Assembly: GCA_025934635.1 (NCBI GenBank)
Contig: JAICWX010000028.1
Span: forward strand, 1 to 44,655
DNA length: 44,655 bases
Direction: 5' to 3'
Source of the DNA: Streptosporangiaceae bacterium
Lineage (GTDB): Bacteria; Actinomycetota; Actinomycetes; Streptosporangiales; Streptosporangiaceae
Shown here: positions 32,143-42,369 of the stretch, piece after piece
How positions within the stretch are numbered: position 1 is the stretch's first letter
Layout of the letters: each line of letters opens with the position of its first letter
Notes under the pieces: generated by a model
What the model was told of the DNA's origin: nothing
Seen by the model: only the letters and a program-made list of their open reading frames with translations
Database searches by the model: none
Translations under genes and position numbers: made by a program

Positions 32143-33195
32143 GAGATCCCGTGCCGGCCTCGTCCCGCGTTCGTCGACGAGGCGCCACTGGTCGCCGTAC
32201 GTGCCGATGGTGACGTTTTCGCGTCGCAGCAGGTCGTGCGGGAAGCCCAGCGCGGGCGCGCTAGCCTTGTCGAGGACGCGGAGCTGGTCGTCGTCGAGAT
32301 GGATACCGGCCGATGCCAGGTTCTCGTCCAGCTGCGAGACGCTCGTCGCCCCGAGCAGCGGGATGATGTTGCCGCGCCGGGCCGCCAGCCAGGCGAGGGC
32401 CACCTGCGCCGGCGTGCACCCGATGTCGCCCGCGATCCTGACCACGAGGTCGACCGTCTCGTCCGGGCCGGACCAGCTGTGCTGGAAGAGCCCCTCTTCG
32501 GCGTCATCACGCAGCCGCCCCTGACCGCCGTCGCGGTACTTGCCGGTCAGCCGTCCTTCCGCGAGCGGACCCCACGCGACCACCGCCAGGCCGAAGGCAT
32601 CAGCCATCGGGAGCAGATCGCCTTCCGGTGTCCGCTCCAGCATGTTGTACCGCGACTGCAGGGCGGTGAACGGCGTCCAGCCGCGCAGTTCCGCGATCGT
32701 GTTGGCTTCCGCGACCTCCCAGGCGGGCCAGTCGGAGACGCCGGTGTACAGCACCTTCCCGGCCCGGACCAGGTCATCGAGGGCGCGCATCACCTCGGCG
32801 ACGGGCGTCCATGCCTCCCGGGTGTGCACCCACAGCACGTCGACGTAGTCGGTGCCCAGGCTGCGCAGGCTGGCCTCGACCGACCGCACCAGGTTCTTCC
32901 GGTGGCTGCCGGCCGAGTTGAGGTCACCCGGCCGCGTCTGCAGGGTGTACTTGGTGCCGACCACGAACCGATCGCGGTCCGCCCGGAGGAAGTCACCGAG
33001 AATTCTTTCCGCTTCGCCATCGGAGTAGATGTTCGCGGTATCCAGGAACGTGCCGCCGGCTTCGGCGAACTTGTCCATGATGAGCCTGGCGGCGCGTTCG
33101 TCGATACCCCAGGACCTGCGCTCGCCGAAGGTCATCGTGCCCAGCGCGAATTCCGACACGCGCATTCCGGATGATCCAAGCAACCTGTATCGCAT
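32113..33195 (-). CDS. Aldo/keto reductase
   Basis: A 360-residue NADPH-dependent oxidoreductase of the Tas/YajO-like AKR branch. The tetrad is Asp52 and Tyr57 in FLDTANIYSDGEAE, Lys82 in VGTKYT and His124 in LWVHTRE; YNMLERTPEGDLLPMA and GPLAEGRLTGKYR are typical of this branch. ATG 33195 follows GGAGG with a five-base gap. It diverges from a LysR regulator with 99 bases between, so LysR control is likely. The second AKR of the window (14743) is a different branch. Confidence 0.92.
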   Translation of the reverse strand: MRYRLLGSSGMRVSEFALGTMTFGERRSWGIDERAARLIMDKFAEAGGTFLDTANIYSDGEAERILGDFLRADRDRFVVGTKYTLQTRPGDLNSAGSHRKNLVRSVEASLRSLGTDYVDVLWVHTREAWTPVAEVMRALDDLVRAGKVLYTGVSDWPAWEVAEANTIAELRGWTPFTALQSRYNMLERTPEGDLLPMADAFGLAVVAWGPLAEGRLTGKYRDGGQGRLRDDAEEGLFQHSWSGPDETVDLVVRIAGDIGCTPAQVALAWLAARRGNIIPLLGATSVSQLDENLASAGIHLDDDQLRVLDKASAPALGFPHDLLRRENVTIGTYGDQWRLVDERGTRPARDLLPRREDPAF

Positions 33196-33250
33196 AGCTG
33201 CCTCCATTCGTTCCTGATTCCATGGAAGCGCATTCGAAGGCATTCCGGTA

Positions 33251-33288
33251 GCGAATGTTTCGCATGATGCCCATGCCGGTCTAGCATG
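33251..33288. promoter_or_regulatory. AKR/lysR divergent regulatory region
   Basis: GCGAA-TGT-TTCGC (33251-33263) is a perfect 5-bp inverted repeat midway between the divergent genes, a reasonable core for a LysR-type site. A TAGCAT hexamer (33283-33288) lies six bases before ATG 33295 and would give a leaderless lysR message. Confidence 0.4.
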
Positions 33289-33294
33289 GCCAGC

Positions 33295-34185
33295 ATGCGC
33301 ATGCTCTGGTACCAGGTCTTCGTGGAGGCCGTACGCTGCGGTTCTCTCGGTGAGGCGTCACGCACGCTCGGGTACACGCAGTCGGCCATCTCCCGCCACA
33401 TCGCCGCCCTGGAAGCCGAGTACGGCGTACCGCTGCTCGAGCGCGGGCCCGCCGGCGTCCGGCCAACGCCGTACGGCGAACGGCTCCTCCAGCACGCGGA
33501 TGCGATCCTGGCCCATGACGACCAGTTGCGCCGCGAGTTCGACGGAGTCCGGCAGGGCGCCCTGAGGCACATCACCGTCGGTGCCTTCCCGACGGCTGTC
33601 GCCGGGATCATCCCCGCGGCCCTCACCGCCCTCCAGCAGGACCGTCCCGACATGACACTGTCGTTGACCGAGGCCCTGACTCCCGCCCTGATCGAGCACG
33701 TCCAGGGGCGTGACCTGGACGTCGCGGTGGTGACCGACGGCCCCGACGGGCCCGGGCTGCCCGACACCCTGAAATGTACGCAACTGCTCGACGAGCACCT
33801 CATGCTGGCGGTCGGACGCGGCCACCGCCTTGCCCGCAGGCGGGCCGTCTTCCTGCGCGAGGTTAGCGGCGACCCGTTCATCACCGGATCGGACACCGAC
33901 GAGAACGCATTGCTGCGCGCGCACCGCCTTGATGGCTTCCGCCCGCCGTCCCAGATCGTGGTCGCCGACTGGATCGGGAAACTCGCCTGCGTCGCGGCGG
34001 GTATCGGCATTGCACTGGTTCCCCGGCTAGTCACCCGGGCGCTGCCCGCCGGCGTGACGGTGCTCAACCTGCGCGACGAGCAGGCTCCGTACCGCCGTGT
34101 CATCGCCATCACCGACGCCAGCCGACAGCCGAGCGAGCTTACGACGACATTCATCCGCCTCGCCAAGCGAGCCGCCCGCTTCTGA
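33295..34185 (+). CDS. LysR-family transcriptional regulator
   Basis: A 296-residue LysR-type regulator. The N-terminal winged helix covers about residues 1-60 (RCGSLGEASRTLGYTQSAIS, then RHIAALEAEYGVPLLER). The periplasmic-binding-protein-like effector domain covers 90-290 (HITVGAFPTAVAGIIPAALT at its start). ATG 33295 is supported by the hexamer six bases upstream; ATG 33286 would add three residues. It probably controls the divergent aldo/keto reductase and itself. Confidence 0.9.
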   Translation: MRMLWYQVFVEAVRCGSLGEASRTLGYTQSAISRHIAALEAEYGVPLLERGPAGVRPTPYGERLLQHADAILAHDDQLRREFDGVRQGALRHITVGAFPTAVAGIIPAALTALQQDRPDMTLSLTEALTPALIEHVQGRDLDVAVVTDGPDGPGLPDTLKCTQLLDEHLMLAVGRGHRLARRRAVFLREVSGDPFITGSDTDENALLRAHRLDGFRPPSQIVVADWIGKLACVAAGIGIALVPRLVTRALPAGVTVLNLRDEQAPYRRVIAITDASRQPSELTTTFIRLAKRAARF

Positions 34186-34281
34186 TGTAGCCGCTGCGGT
34201 CCGCTGTGATGCGTTACCGTCTGAGGGCGCCGATGACCGGCTCTATGACAAGGGTGGCTGCCTCGGCGTGAACGAGTCATC

Positions 34282-34303
34282 TAATATGCTGACATGCACG
34301 TCA
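34282..34303 (+). promoter_or_regulatory. AT-rich promoter with palindrome at the start site
   Basis: A TAATAT hexamer (34282-34287) lies six bases before ATG 34294. TGACATGCACGTCA (34290-34303) is a 14-bp near-palindrome (12/14) covering the predicted transcription start. The surrounding 200 bases are far less GC-rich than the rest of the window. Confidence 0.45.
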
Positions 34304-35618
34304 AGATACGTCGGCCGACTTCAATTTCTAATATTATTCGTAACGGTATAGTGCGGTGGCGAATCTTCAATCCGGCTATACGCACGATAATTACCGCAAT
34401 CGGGATTTCCGGCGTTGTGCCGGCAGTGTTCAGCGTGTTCAATTCGATAAAAGAATTCGGCCGCTTCCGGCCCGGCATCGCCGTTCTACCGGTTCCGGAC
34501 GCCGATGACGGGTCCAAGCTCGACGGGACGACCGCCTACACCTTCAGCCAGCTGCGGACCGCGGCCCTGCGCCTCGCTGTCGGCCTGGCCGGCCGGGGGA
34601 TCGGCGCCGGCGACCGGGTCGTGGTCCAGCTGCCGAACTGGACCGAGTTCGCTGTCATCACCGCGGCCCTGTCCCGGCTCGGCGCGATCATGGTCCCGGT
34701 CATGCCGATCTACCGGTCCGACGACGTCCGCTTCGTGGTGGAGACAGCCGGAGCCAAGGCGGCTTTCACTCCCGGGCTGTTCCGCGGGAGGGCCTGGAGC
34801 GGATCGCCAAGTTCCGCTGCACCGCCTCGGTCACCGCCACCACCTTCCTGCAGGCCCTGCTCACCGTGTACGACCCGGACCAGCACGACGCGAGCAGCCT
34901 GCGCTGCTGGACGTCGGCCGGGGCCCCGATCCCCGGCGCGTTCGTGGCCGAGGCCCAGCGGACGCTGCCGCGCATGAAGGTGCTGAGCCTGTACGGCCGG
35001 TCCGAGAACCTGTGCACCACGCTGTGCTCCATCGATGACGACCCGAAGCGCTCGGTGACCTCGGACGGCCGGGCCGCGCCCGGCCAGGAGGTCCGCATCC
35101 TCGATGAGCACGGCAATGAGGTGCCGCCGGGCACCGAGGGAGACATCGCCTTCCGCGGCGCGTCGAACCTGCTCGAGTACATCGGCCAGCCCGCGGCGAC
35201 CGCGGAGATGTTCACCGCGGACGGCTTCTCCAAGTCGGGCGACCTCGGGGTCATGGACGCCGACGGCTACGTGCGCGTCACCGGCCGGCTCAAGGACATC
35301 GTGATCCGCGGCGGCCTGAACATCAGCGTCCGGCAGGTCGAGGACCTGCTGATCGCGCATCCGGCCGTCAGCGCCGTGGCGGCCGTCGGCATGCCGGACG
35401 CGGTGCTCGGCGAGCGCGTCTGCTGCTACCTGGTCCCCGCGCCCGGCGCCGCGCCGCTGACGGTGGCGGACATGCAGGAGTACCTGCTCGGTGAGGGCCT
35501 GGCCATCCAGAAGGTGCCGGAGCGGGTCGAGGTGGTGACCGAACTGCCGACGACGGCCACCGGCAAGATCCAGAAGAACCTGCTCCGCGCCGACATTGCC
35601 GCCAAGCTCGCCCCCTAA
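34294..35618 (+). pseudogene. Acyl-CoA ligase with deletion of the P-loop region and frameshift
   Basis: From ATG 34294 an unusual AT-rich, hydrophobic N-terminus of about 60 residues leads into a ligase domain (TAYTFSQLRTAALRLAVGLA, VVVQLPNWTEFAVITAALSR, YRSDDVRFVVETAGAKAAFT). At about 34785-34791 the frame changes and the protein resumes as GLERIAKFRCTASVTATTFL, LSLYGRSENLCTT, GDLGVMDADGYVRVTGRLKD and TTATGKIQKNLLRADIAAKL. The missing segment of about 110 residues includes the TSGTTGxPKG motif. The A10 Lys in TGKIQKN is kept. It resembles a cyclohexanecarboxylate- or 2,3-dihydroxybenzoate-type ligase; activity is lost. Confidence 0.85.
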
Positions 35619-35681
35619 TCGCCGCCCGGCTGGCCCCGAACGTTCCACCCGTACGGGAACCGTCCTGGCAAGATAGGCGCC

Positions 35682-36035
35682 ATGGAACGAGTGCTTGGCA
35701 TCGGCGGACACTTCATGCGGGCGGCCGACCCGAAGGCCCTGGGCGCCTGGTACCGCGACTGCCTCGGCCTGGACGCCGATGAGAACGGCCTCTGGCAGCA
35801 GGAAACCGGGCCGACGGTGTTCGCGGCCTTCGGCTCCGAGACCGATTATTTCGGGGCCCGCACCCAGCAGGTCATGCTCAACTTCCGGGTCCGCGACCTG
35901 GACGCGATGCTTGCGCAACTGCGCGGCAAGGGCGCCGACGTGGACGGGGAACCGCAGGAGATGGAGGGCGTCGGCCGGTTCGGCTGGGTCACCGATCCCG
36001 AGGGCAACCGGATCGAGCTCTGGCAGCCCGCCTGA
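35682..36035 (+). CDS. VOC-family (glyoxalase-like) protein
   Basis: A 117-residue vicinal-oxygen-chelate protein with two beta-alpha-beta-beta-beta units: LGIGGHFMRAADPKALGAWY with His10, and FGWVTDPEGNRIELWQPA with Glu112 as the opposite-end ligand. Such proteins bind a divalent metal, or lose it and bind drugs or thiols. The gene is intact, one of few in this stretch. No ribosome site is seen before ATG 35682; GATAGG lies just upstream, so a leaderless message is possible. Confidence 0.85.
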   Translation: MERVLGIGGHFMRAADPKALGAWYRDCLGLDADENGLWQQETGPTVFAAFGSETDYFGARTQQVMLNFRVRDLDAMLAQLRGKGADVDGEPQEMEGVGRFGWVTDPEGNRIELWQPA

Positions 36036-36056
36036 CCCAGGCCGTTAGCCGCCCTC

Positions 36057-36503
36057 TTAACTACGGAGCGCGAACGTCTCGATGATCGCGCGGGTGTTCT
36101 CCGCCCGCCCGGAAAGCATCGCGAACCACAGCCGGCGCAGCAGCGGCACCAGTTCCTCGATCCGGCTGGCCGGGCCGTCCGGATCCGGTACGCCGTGCCA
36201 GTCCGTCATCATCCGCCGGGTGCCGGTGCCCAGGCCCAGGGTGAACCGCCCGTCGCTCATCTCGTCCAGGAACTTAGCGTCGTTGGCGAGCACGAGCGGG
36301 GACCGGCCGACCGCGTAGGCGATCGACGTCCCGACCCCGATGCGACTGGTCACCGCGGCCATCGCCGCCGCCGACACGACGCCCGAACGATGCAGGAACT
36401 CACCCGACCAGGCCGCATCGAAGCCGGCCTGGTCGGCCAGGCCGGTGATCTCCTGGGTCTCCTTGAGCCCGCCGGCCAGCACGGTGATCCCCCGGGTAGT
36501 CAT
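36057..36503 (-). pseudogene. LLM F420-dependent oxidoreductase with internal deletion
   Basis: A 148-codon frame from ATG 36503. It starts as an LLM protein (FDAAWSGEFLHRSGVVSAAA, RIGVGTSIAYAVGRSPLVLA, DGRFTLGLGTGTRRMMTDWH) and reaches RIEELVPLLRRLW, then jumps to FAMLSGRAENTRAIIETFAL and stops. Family members have about 300 residues; about 150-170 residues are missing at one joint near 36120. The F420 face would be incomplete, so it is probably non-functional although the frame is open. Confidence 0.75.
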
Positions 36504-36523
36504 ATCAGCGGCTCTCCGATAAA

Positions 36524-36535
36524 TTGGCCATACCA
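36524..36535. promoter_or_regulatory. TTGGCCATACCA motif upstream of the LLM remnant
   Basis: This 12-mer is close to TTGGTCATACCCA (38078-38090) at the GntR gene start and to TTGGTCAGTCC (38910-38920) before the intact acyl-CoA dehydrogenase. It lies 21 bases upstream of the ATG at 36503. It may be an operator of the GntR/FadR-type regulator encoded nearby. Confidence 0.35.
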
Positions 36536-36555
36536 TTGTACCTATAAGCCAGGCG

Positions 36556-36694
36556 GCTCCCGGCCGCCTGACCCTCGGCATCGGCGTGGCCGGGGAGGAC
36601 CGCCGCGAGGTGAGCAACGCCGGGGTTGATCCCGGCACCCGCGGTGCCCGCCGCTTCGCGCAGACGAGGGACCAGATCCTCGCGGCCGCTCGCG
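36556..36694 (+). pseudogene. Mosaic of an LLM fragment and a TetR N-terminal fragment
   Basis: One open frame reads first RLTLGIGVAGEDRREVSNAG then VDPGTRG (36565-36636), a luciferase-like F420 protein stretch, and then without a spacer ARRFAQTRDQILAAARAH (from about 36639), the opening helix of a TetR regulator. It passes into an acyl-CoA dehydrogenase fragment in another frame at about 36695. None of the three pieces is complete. Confidence 0.65.
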
Positions 36695-36697
36695 CAC

Positions 36698-37265
36698 ATG
36701 CTCGGCGAGGCGGAGTTCAACGAGGTCTTCCTCGACGACGTCTTCCTGCCCGACGACGCGGTGGTGGGCGCGGTCGACGGCGGCTGGAAGGTCGCGATGG
36801 CCACCCTCGCCTTCGAGCGCGTCGCCATCGCCACGGGCAGGGTCAACACCACCAAGGCGATCGAGGAGATCATCGCCGACATCCGGGGCCGGACAGCCGC
36901 CGACGGCAGCCCGCTCGGCGCCGACCCGCGGATCCGGCAGCAGGTCGCCGACCTGTGGGGCCGCGCGCTGGTGCACCGAGCCATCGGCCAGCGGGGTCAT
37001 CTCCGGGGCCGCCGCCGGCGAGCCGCCGGGGCCGGTCACCTCGATCGGCAAGCTCTACTTCTGCCCGCTGGTCGAAGACCTGGCCGACTTCCGGCTCTCG
37101 CTCGAGCCGCTGGGCGGCGAGTTCGCCCTGGACGACGAGCTGGCCGAGGCTCAGCGGTGGCTGCGGCTCGCGAACCAGTCCCGCGGCACCGCCATCGCCG
37201 GCGGCTCCACTTTCATCCAGCGCAACATCGTCGCCGAGCGCATCCTCGGTATGCCCCGTGGCTGA
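36698..37265 (+). pseudogene. Acyl-CoA dehydrogenase, C-terminal half, frameshifted
   Basis: The frame from 36698 reads EFNEVFLDDVFLPDDAVVGA, GGWKVAMATLAFERVAIATG and DPRIRQQVADLWGRALVHRA, the middle domain and first C-terminal helices of an acyl-CoA dehydrogenase. At about 36990 it shifts by one frame and continues SIGKLYFCPLVEDLADFRLS and RGTAIAGGSTFIQRNIVAER ILGMPRG to TGA 37263-37265. The first 200 or so residues (FAD/substrate half) are absent. GGSTFIQRN normally holds a flavin-contacting turn. Confidence 0.8.
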
Positions 37266-37272
37266 GCCAGCC

Positions 37273-38085
37273 TCAGTCCTCGGGCACCTCGATGGCCGTC
37301 CGGTCTTCCACCTCGGTGATCGCCTCGGTGTACTCGTGCAGGTGGCGGGTCATCCGGCGGAGCGCCGCCTCGGTGTCCCCGGCCTCGATCGCCTCGGTCA
37401 CCCGGGCGTGCGCCCGGATGGTGGTGCGGCGGACCTCGGCGTCGACGAACGCCTCGTTGTCGGTGGCGGTGTAGATGACCCGCGACAGGGCCAGCATGAT
37501 CCCGGTCAGCAGCTCGTTATGGCTGGCCTCCGCCACCGCGACGTGCCAGTCGACATTGGCCTGCAGGAAGTCTTCGAGCGGGCCATCGCCGCTGATGGCC
37601 GCGTTGGCCGCCGCGAGCCGGGCGAGGTCCGCGTCGGTGCGGTACTTCGCGGCCAGCCGGGCGCAGGTCGGCTCGATCCCCTCCCGGGCCTCAAAAATAG
37701 CTGCCAAACGGATGCGCCGTCCGCGGATCAGCAGGCTCACCGAGTCCGCGACCGAGTCGCCTCCCGGGCGCTGCACGAAGGCGCCGCCGGAGCGCCCGGT
37801 CCTGATCCGGACCAGGCCCTGCACCTCGAGGATCCGCAGCGCCTCCCGGACGGTGGTCCGGCTCATCTGCGTCTGGACCACCATGTCGCGTTCCGGCGGC
37901 AGCGAGGTGCCCTCCGGGAACTCGCCGCTCAGGATCCGCTCACGCAGGTCGTTGGCGAGCACGTCGGAAGCCTTCGGGACCTGCATCGGCGCGAGCCGCA
38001 CGGGCTTGCGTGCGGTCGCGGGTTCTCCAGTCACCGGTCCCCATCTCGTCAGCTCAGTGTTTTTCAGTTCAGGGTTTTTGGTCAT
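37273..38085 (-). CDS. GntR-family regulator, FadR/FCD type
   Basis: A 270-residue regulator. The winged helix covers about residues 35-105 (LRERILSGEFPEGTSLPPER, MSRTTVREALRILEVQGLVR). A C-terminal all-helical FCD effector domain follows (AAIFEAREGIEPTCARLAAK, FLQANVDWHVAVAEASHNEL, HARVTEAIEAGDTEAALRRM), keeping Asp and His residues expected to bind metal. FCD members respond to fatty acids, organic acids or acyl-CoAs. It is intact within the decayed region. ATG 38085 overlaps TTGGTCATACCCA, a motif also found before two neighbouring genes, suggesting autoregulation. Confidence 0.9.
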   Translation of the reverse strand: MTKNPELKNTELTRWGPVTGEPATARKPVRLAPMQVPKASDVLANDLRERILSGEFPEGTSLPPERDMVVQTQMSRTTVREALRILEVQGLVRIRTGRSGGAFVQRPGGDSVADSVSLLIRGRRIRLAAIFEAREGIEPTCARLAAKYRTDADLARLAAANAAISGDGPLEDFLQANVDWHVAVAEASHNELLTGIMLALSRVIYTATDNEAFVDAEVRRTTIRAHARVTEAIEAGDTEAALRRMTRHLHEYTEAITEVEDRTAIEVPED

Positions 38086-38131
38086 ACCCAAGGTACCATT
38101 TGCCGGAAGGATCTCCGGGGAAGGAAGCACC

Positions 38132-38899
38132 GTGGAGTGGAACCTCTCGCCGGAGCAGGACGCCTACCAGGAGGCCTTCCGCGGCTGGCTGGCTGACGTG
38201 GCGCCGCCGGACGTGGTGCGGCAGTAGCTCGACGCCGGTGACGCGGCCGCCTTCGAGAAGCTCTTCGCCGACGGCGGCCCCGAACTCGCCCTGGCGGGCG
38301 AAACCGCGGCCTACCTGATTCCGGCCGAGTGCGTGCCCGACGAGGCCCCGCCGCTGACCGTCGACGAGACCGGCGCGATCAGCGGCTCGGTGCCGCGGGT
38401 CCTGGCGGGCGGCACGGCCGTCCGGTTCGTGGTGCCGGTCACCGGCGGCCGGGGTGCTGCCGCAGGCTTCGGCGCGGGCGGCCGTCCTGGTGGCCGCGGA
38501 CTCCCTCGGCGCCTCGGCGCGGATGCTGGACCTGGCCGTGGCCTACAGCAGGCAGCGCCACCAGTTCGGCGTCCCGATCGGCTCGTTCCAGGCGGTCAAG
38601 CACGCGGCCGCCATGATCCTGGTCGGCGTGGAGGCGGCCCGGTCCGCCGTCTACTTCGCCGCCGCCTCGGTGGACGCGGGCGGTCCCGAATCCTTCCTGC
38701 CCGCCGCCGCGGTCAAGGCGCAGGTCACCGCCGAGGGGCCCGCACCGCCGACAGCGCCCTCACCCTGCACGGAGCGATCGGCTACACCTGGGAGTACGAC
38801 CTGCAGCTGTTCTTCAAGCGCGCCAAGCTCGACGAGAAGCTCCTCGGCACGCGAGCCCAGTGGAACGAGCGCATCGCCGCCGGCCTCGCCCTCGTCTAG
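38132..38899 (+). pseudogene. Acyl-CoA dehydrogenase with nonsense codon, deletions and frameshift
   Basis: GTG 38132 starts EWNLSPEQDAYQEAFRGWLA DVAPPDVVRQ and meets TAG at 38225-38227. The same frame continues with LDAGDAAAFEKLFADGG, then jumps to PELALAGETAAYLIPAEC, so most of the N-terminal domain is missing. At about 38450 the frame changes to LPQASARAAVLVAADSLGAS and RQRHQFGVPIGSFQAVKHAA. At about 38739 loss of one base in GAGGGGCCCGC moves it back to TADSALTLHGAIGYTWEYDL. It ends at 38899. This is a FadE-type gene with at least four lesions. Confidence 0.85.
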
Positions 38900-38909
38900 G
38901 CATTCTTAT

Positions 38910-38937
38910 TTGGTCAGTCCTTTGATACATTGGACCA
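38910..38937. promoter_or_regulatory. Candidate GntR/FadR operator before the intact acyl-CoA dehydrogenase
   Basis: TTGGTCAGTCC (38910-38920) and TTGGACCA (38930-38937) frame the region; TGGTC (38911-38915) and GACCA (38933-38937) are inverted. It is AT-rich for this genome and lies 20-48 bases before GTG 38958. The TTGGTCA half-site is shared with the GntR gene start at 38078. Confidence 0.4.
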
Positions 38938-38957
38938 GACGGCGTGAAGGGGAAACC

Positions 38958-40123
38958 GTGGACTTCGAGCTCAGCGAGGACCAGGAGACGATCCGCAAGG
39001 CGGTCCGCGAGCTCGCCGCGAACTTCGACGACCAGTACTGGATGGAGAAGGACCAGGCGCACGAGTTCCCCGCGGAGTTCTACCGGGCGTTCGCCGGGGC
39101 CGGCTGGCTCGGCATCACCACGCCGGAGGAGTACGGCGGGCACGGCTTCGGGATCACCGAGGCCTCGCTCCTGCTCGAGGAGATCGCGGCCTCCGGCGCG
39201 GGGATGAACGGCGCCAGCTCGATGCACCTGTCGATCTTCGGCATGCACCCGGTGATCGTGCACGGCTCGGAGGAGCTGAAGCGGGAGAACCTGCCCCGGA
39301 TCGTCAGCGGCGACCTGCACGTGTGCTTCGGCGTGACCGAACCCGGCGCCGGGCTCGACACCACCCGGATCACCACGTTCGCCCGGCGGGACGGCGACGA
39401 CTACGTCATCAGCGGCCGCAAGGTCTGGATCTCCAAGGCGCTGGAGTCGGAGAAGGTCTTGCTGCTGACCCGGACCACGAAGTTCGAGGACGCGCCGAAG
39501 AAGACGGCCGGCCTGACGCTGTTCCTCACCGACCTCGACCGGGACCACGTCGACATCCGCCCGATCGCCAAGATGGGCCGCAACGCGGTCAGCTCCAACG
39601 AGCTGTTCATCGACGACCTGCGCGTCCCGGCCGCGCACCGGGTCGGCGAGGAGGGCAAGGGGTTCGCCTACATCCTGGACGGGCTGAACCCGGAACGGAT
39701 GCTGGTGGCGGCCGAGGCCCTCGGCATCGGCCGGGCCGCGCTGCGCCGGGCCGTGCGCTACGGCAACGAGCGGGAGGTGTTCGGCCGCCCGATCGGGATG
39801 AACCAGGGGCTGCAGTTCCCGCTGGCCGACTCGCTCGCCCGGCTCGACGCCGCCGAGCTGGTGCTGCGCAAGGCGACCTGGCTCTACGACCACGGCCGGC
39901 CGTGCGCGCGGGAGGCCAACACGGCCAAGTACCTGTGCGCCGACGCCGGGTTCACCGCGGCCGACCGGGCGCTGCAGGTCCACGGCGGCATGGGCTACTC
40001 GGAGGAGTATCACGTCGCCCGGTACTTCCGGGAGGCCCGGCTGACCCGGATCGCGCCGCTCAGCCAGGAGATGGTCCTGAACTACCTGGGCGAACACGTC
40101 CTGAAGCTGCCGAGGAGCTACTG

Positions 40124-40124
<1 letters not shown>
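38958..40124 (+). CDS. Acyl-CoA dehydrogenase (intact)
   Basis: A 388-residue FAD-dependent acyl-CoA dehydrogenase introducing the 2,3-double bond. CFGVTEPGAGLDTTRITTFA near residue 123 and KVWISKALESEK near 155 form the flavin/substrate face. The usual catalytic Glu of the YEG motif is not found near the end (RIAPLSQEM); Glu246 in LDGLNPERMLVAAEALG fits the alternative base position used by isovaleryl-CoA and long-chain dehydrogenases. LQVHGGMGYSEEYHVARYFR is intact. GTG 38958 follows GAAGGGG. Its stop overlaps the SDR remnant (TGATG). It is the one apparently functional enzyme of the decayed beta-oxidation cluster. Confidence 0.92.
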
Positions 40125-41513
<1,389 letters not shown>

Positions 41514-41550
41514 GCCCCGATACCGGCATGAACCCACGGGAGAAATCGTC

Positions 41551-42308
41551 ATGAGCAACCGCGTCGCCTTCGTCACCGGGGCCGGGCAGGGCATCGGGCG
41601 GGGCATCGCCACCGCGCTGGCCGCCAGCGGCTTCCGGGTGGCGGTGGCCGACCTGAACCTGGACACCGCCACCCAGACCGCCAAGGACATCGCCGGGGCG
41701 GGCGGCGCCGCCGTCCCGGTCGAGGTCGACGTGACCCGGGCCGCGTCGGTCGAGGCCGCCATGGCGTCCGCCGCCGCCGAGCTCGGCCCGGTCGAGGTGG
41801 TGGTGAACAACGCCGGCTTCGATGACTTCATGCCGTTCACCGCGACGACCGAGGAGTTCTGGGACACGATCCTCGAGGTCAACTTCAAGGCCAGCTCCGC
41901 GTGGTCAAGGCGGTGCTGCCGGGCATGCTGGAACGCGGGTTCGGCCGGATCATCAACATCGGCTCGGACGCGGGACGGGTCGGCTCCTCGCTCGAGGCGG
42001 TCTACTCCGGCGCCAAGGGCGGCATCATCGCCTTCACCAAGACCCTCGCCCGCGAGGTGGCCGCCCAGGGCGTCACCGCCAACACCGTCTGTCCCGGCCC
42101 GACCTACACCCCGGCGCTGCGCAAGTTCGCCGACGGGGCCGGGCAGGACGCCGAGAAGGTCATCGCCGGGATGGTCCGCGCGGTCCCGATGAAGCGCCTC
42201 GGCACCCCGGACGACATCGGCCCGGCCGTCGCGTTCCTCGCCTCCGACCAGGCCGGCTTCATCACCGGCCAGACCCTGTCGGTGAGCGGCGGCCTCACGA
42301 TGGCGTGA
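41551..42308 (+). pseudogene. Short-chain dehydrogenase/reductase with a one-base frameshift
   Basis: An SDR of about 252 residues. The first frame holds VAFVTGAGQGIGRGIATALA and VVVNNAGFDDFMPF and reaches ILEVNFKA. The second frame resumes RVVKAVLPGMLERGFGRIIN, IGSDAG, then YSGAKGGIIAFTKTLAREV (YxxxK) and ends GQTLSVSGGLTMA. At about 41895-41900, AAGGCCAGC would need one more G (AAGGGCCAGC) to keep frame, so a single base is missing in a G run. It resembles FabG-like or hydroxyacyl-CoA dehydrogenases. Confidence 0.88.
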
Positions 42309-42369
42309 TGCCCAGGACCGCAGTCAGCTGACCCGGGCGGGTACGGTACCCCGTTCGGGATAAATCCTC

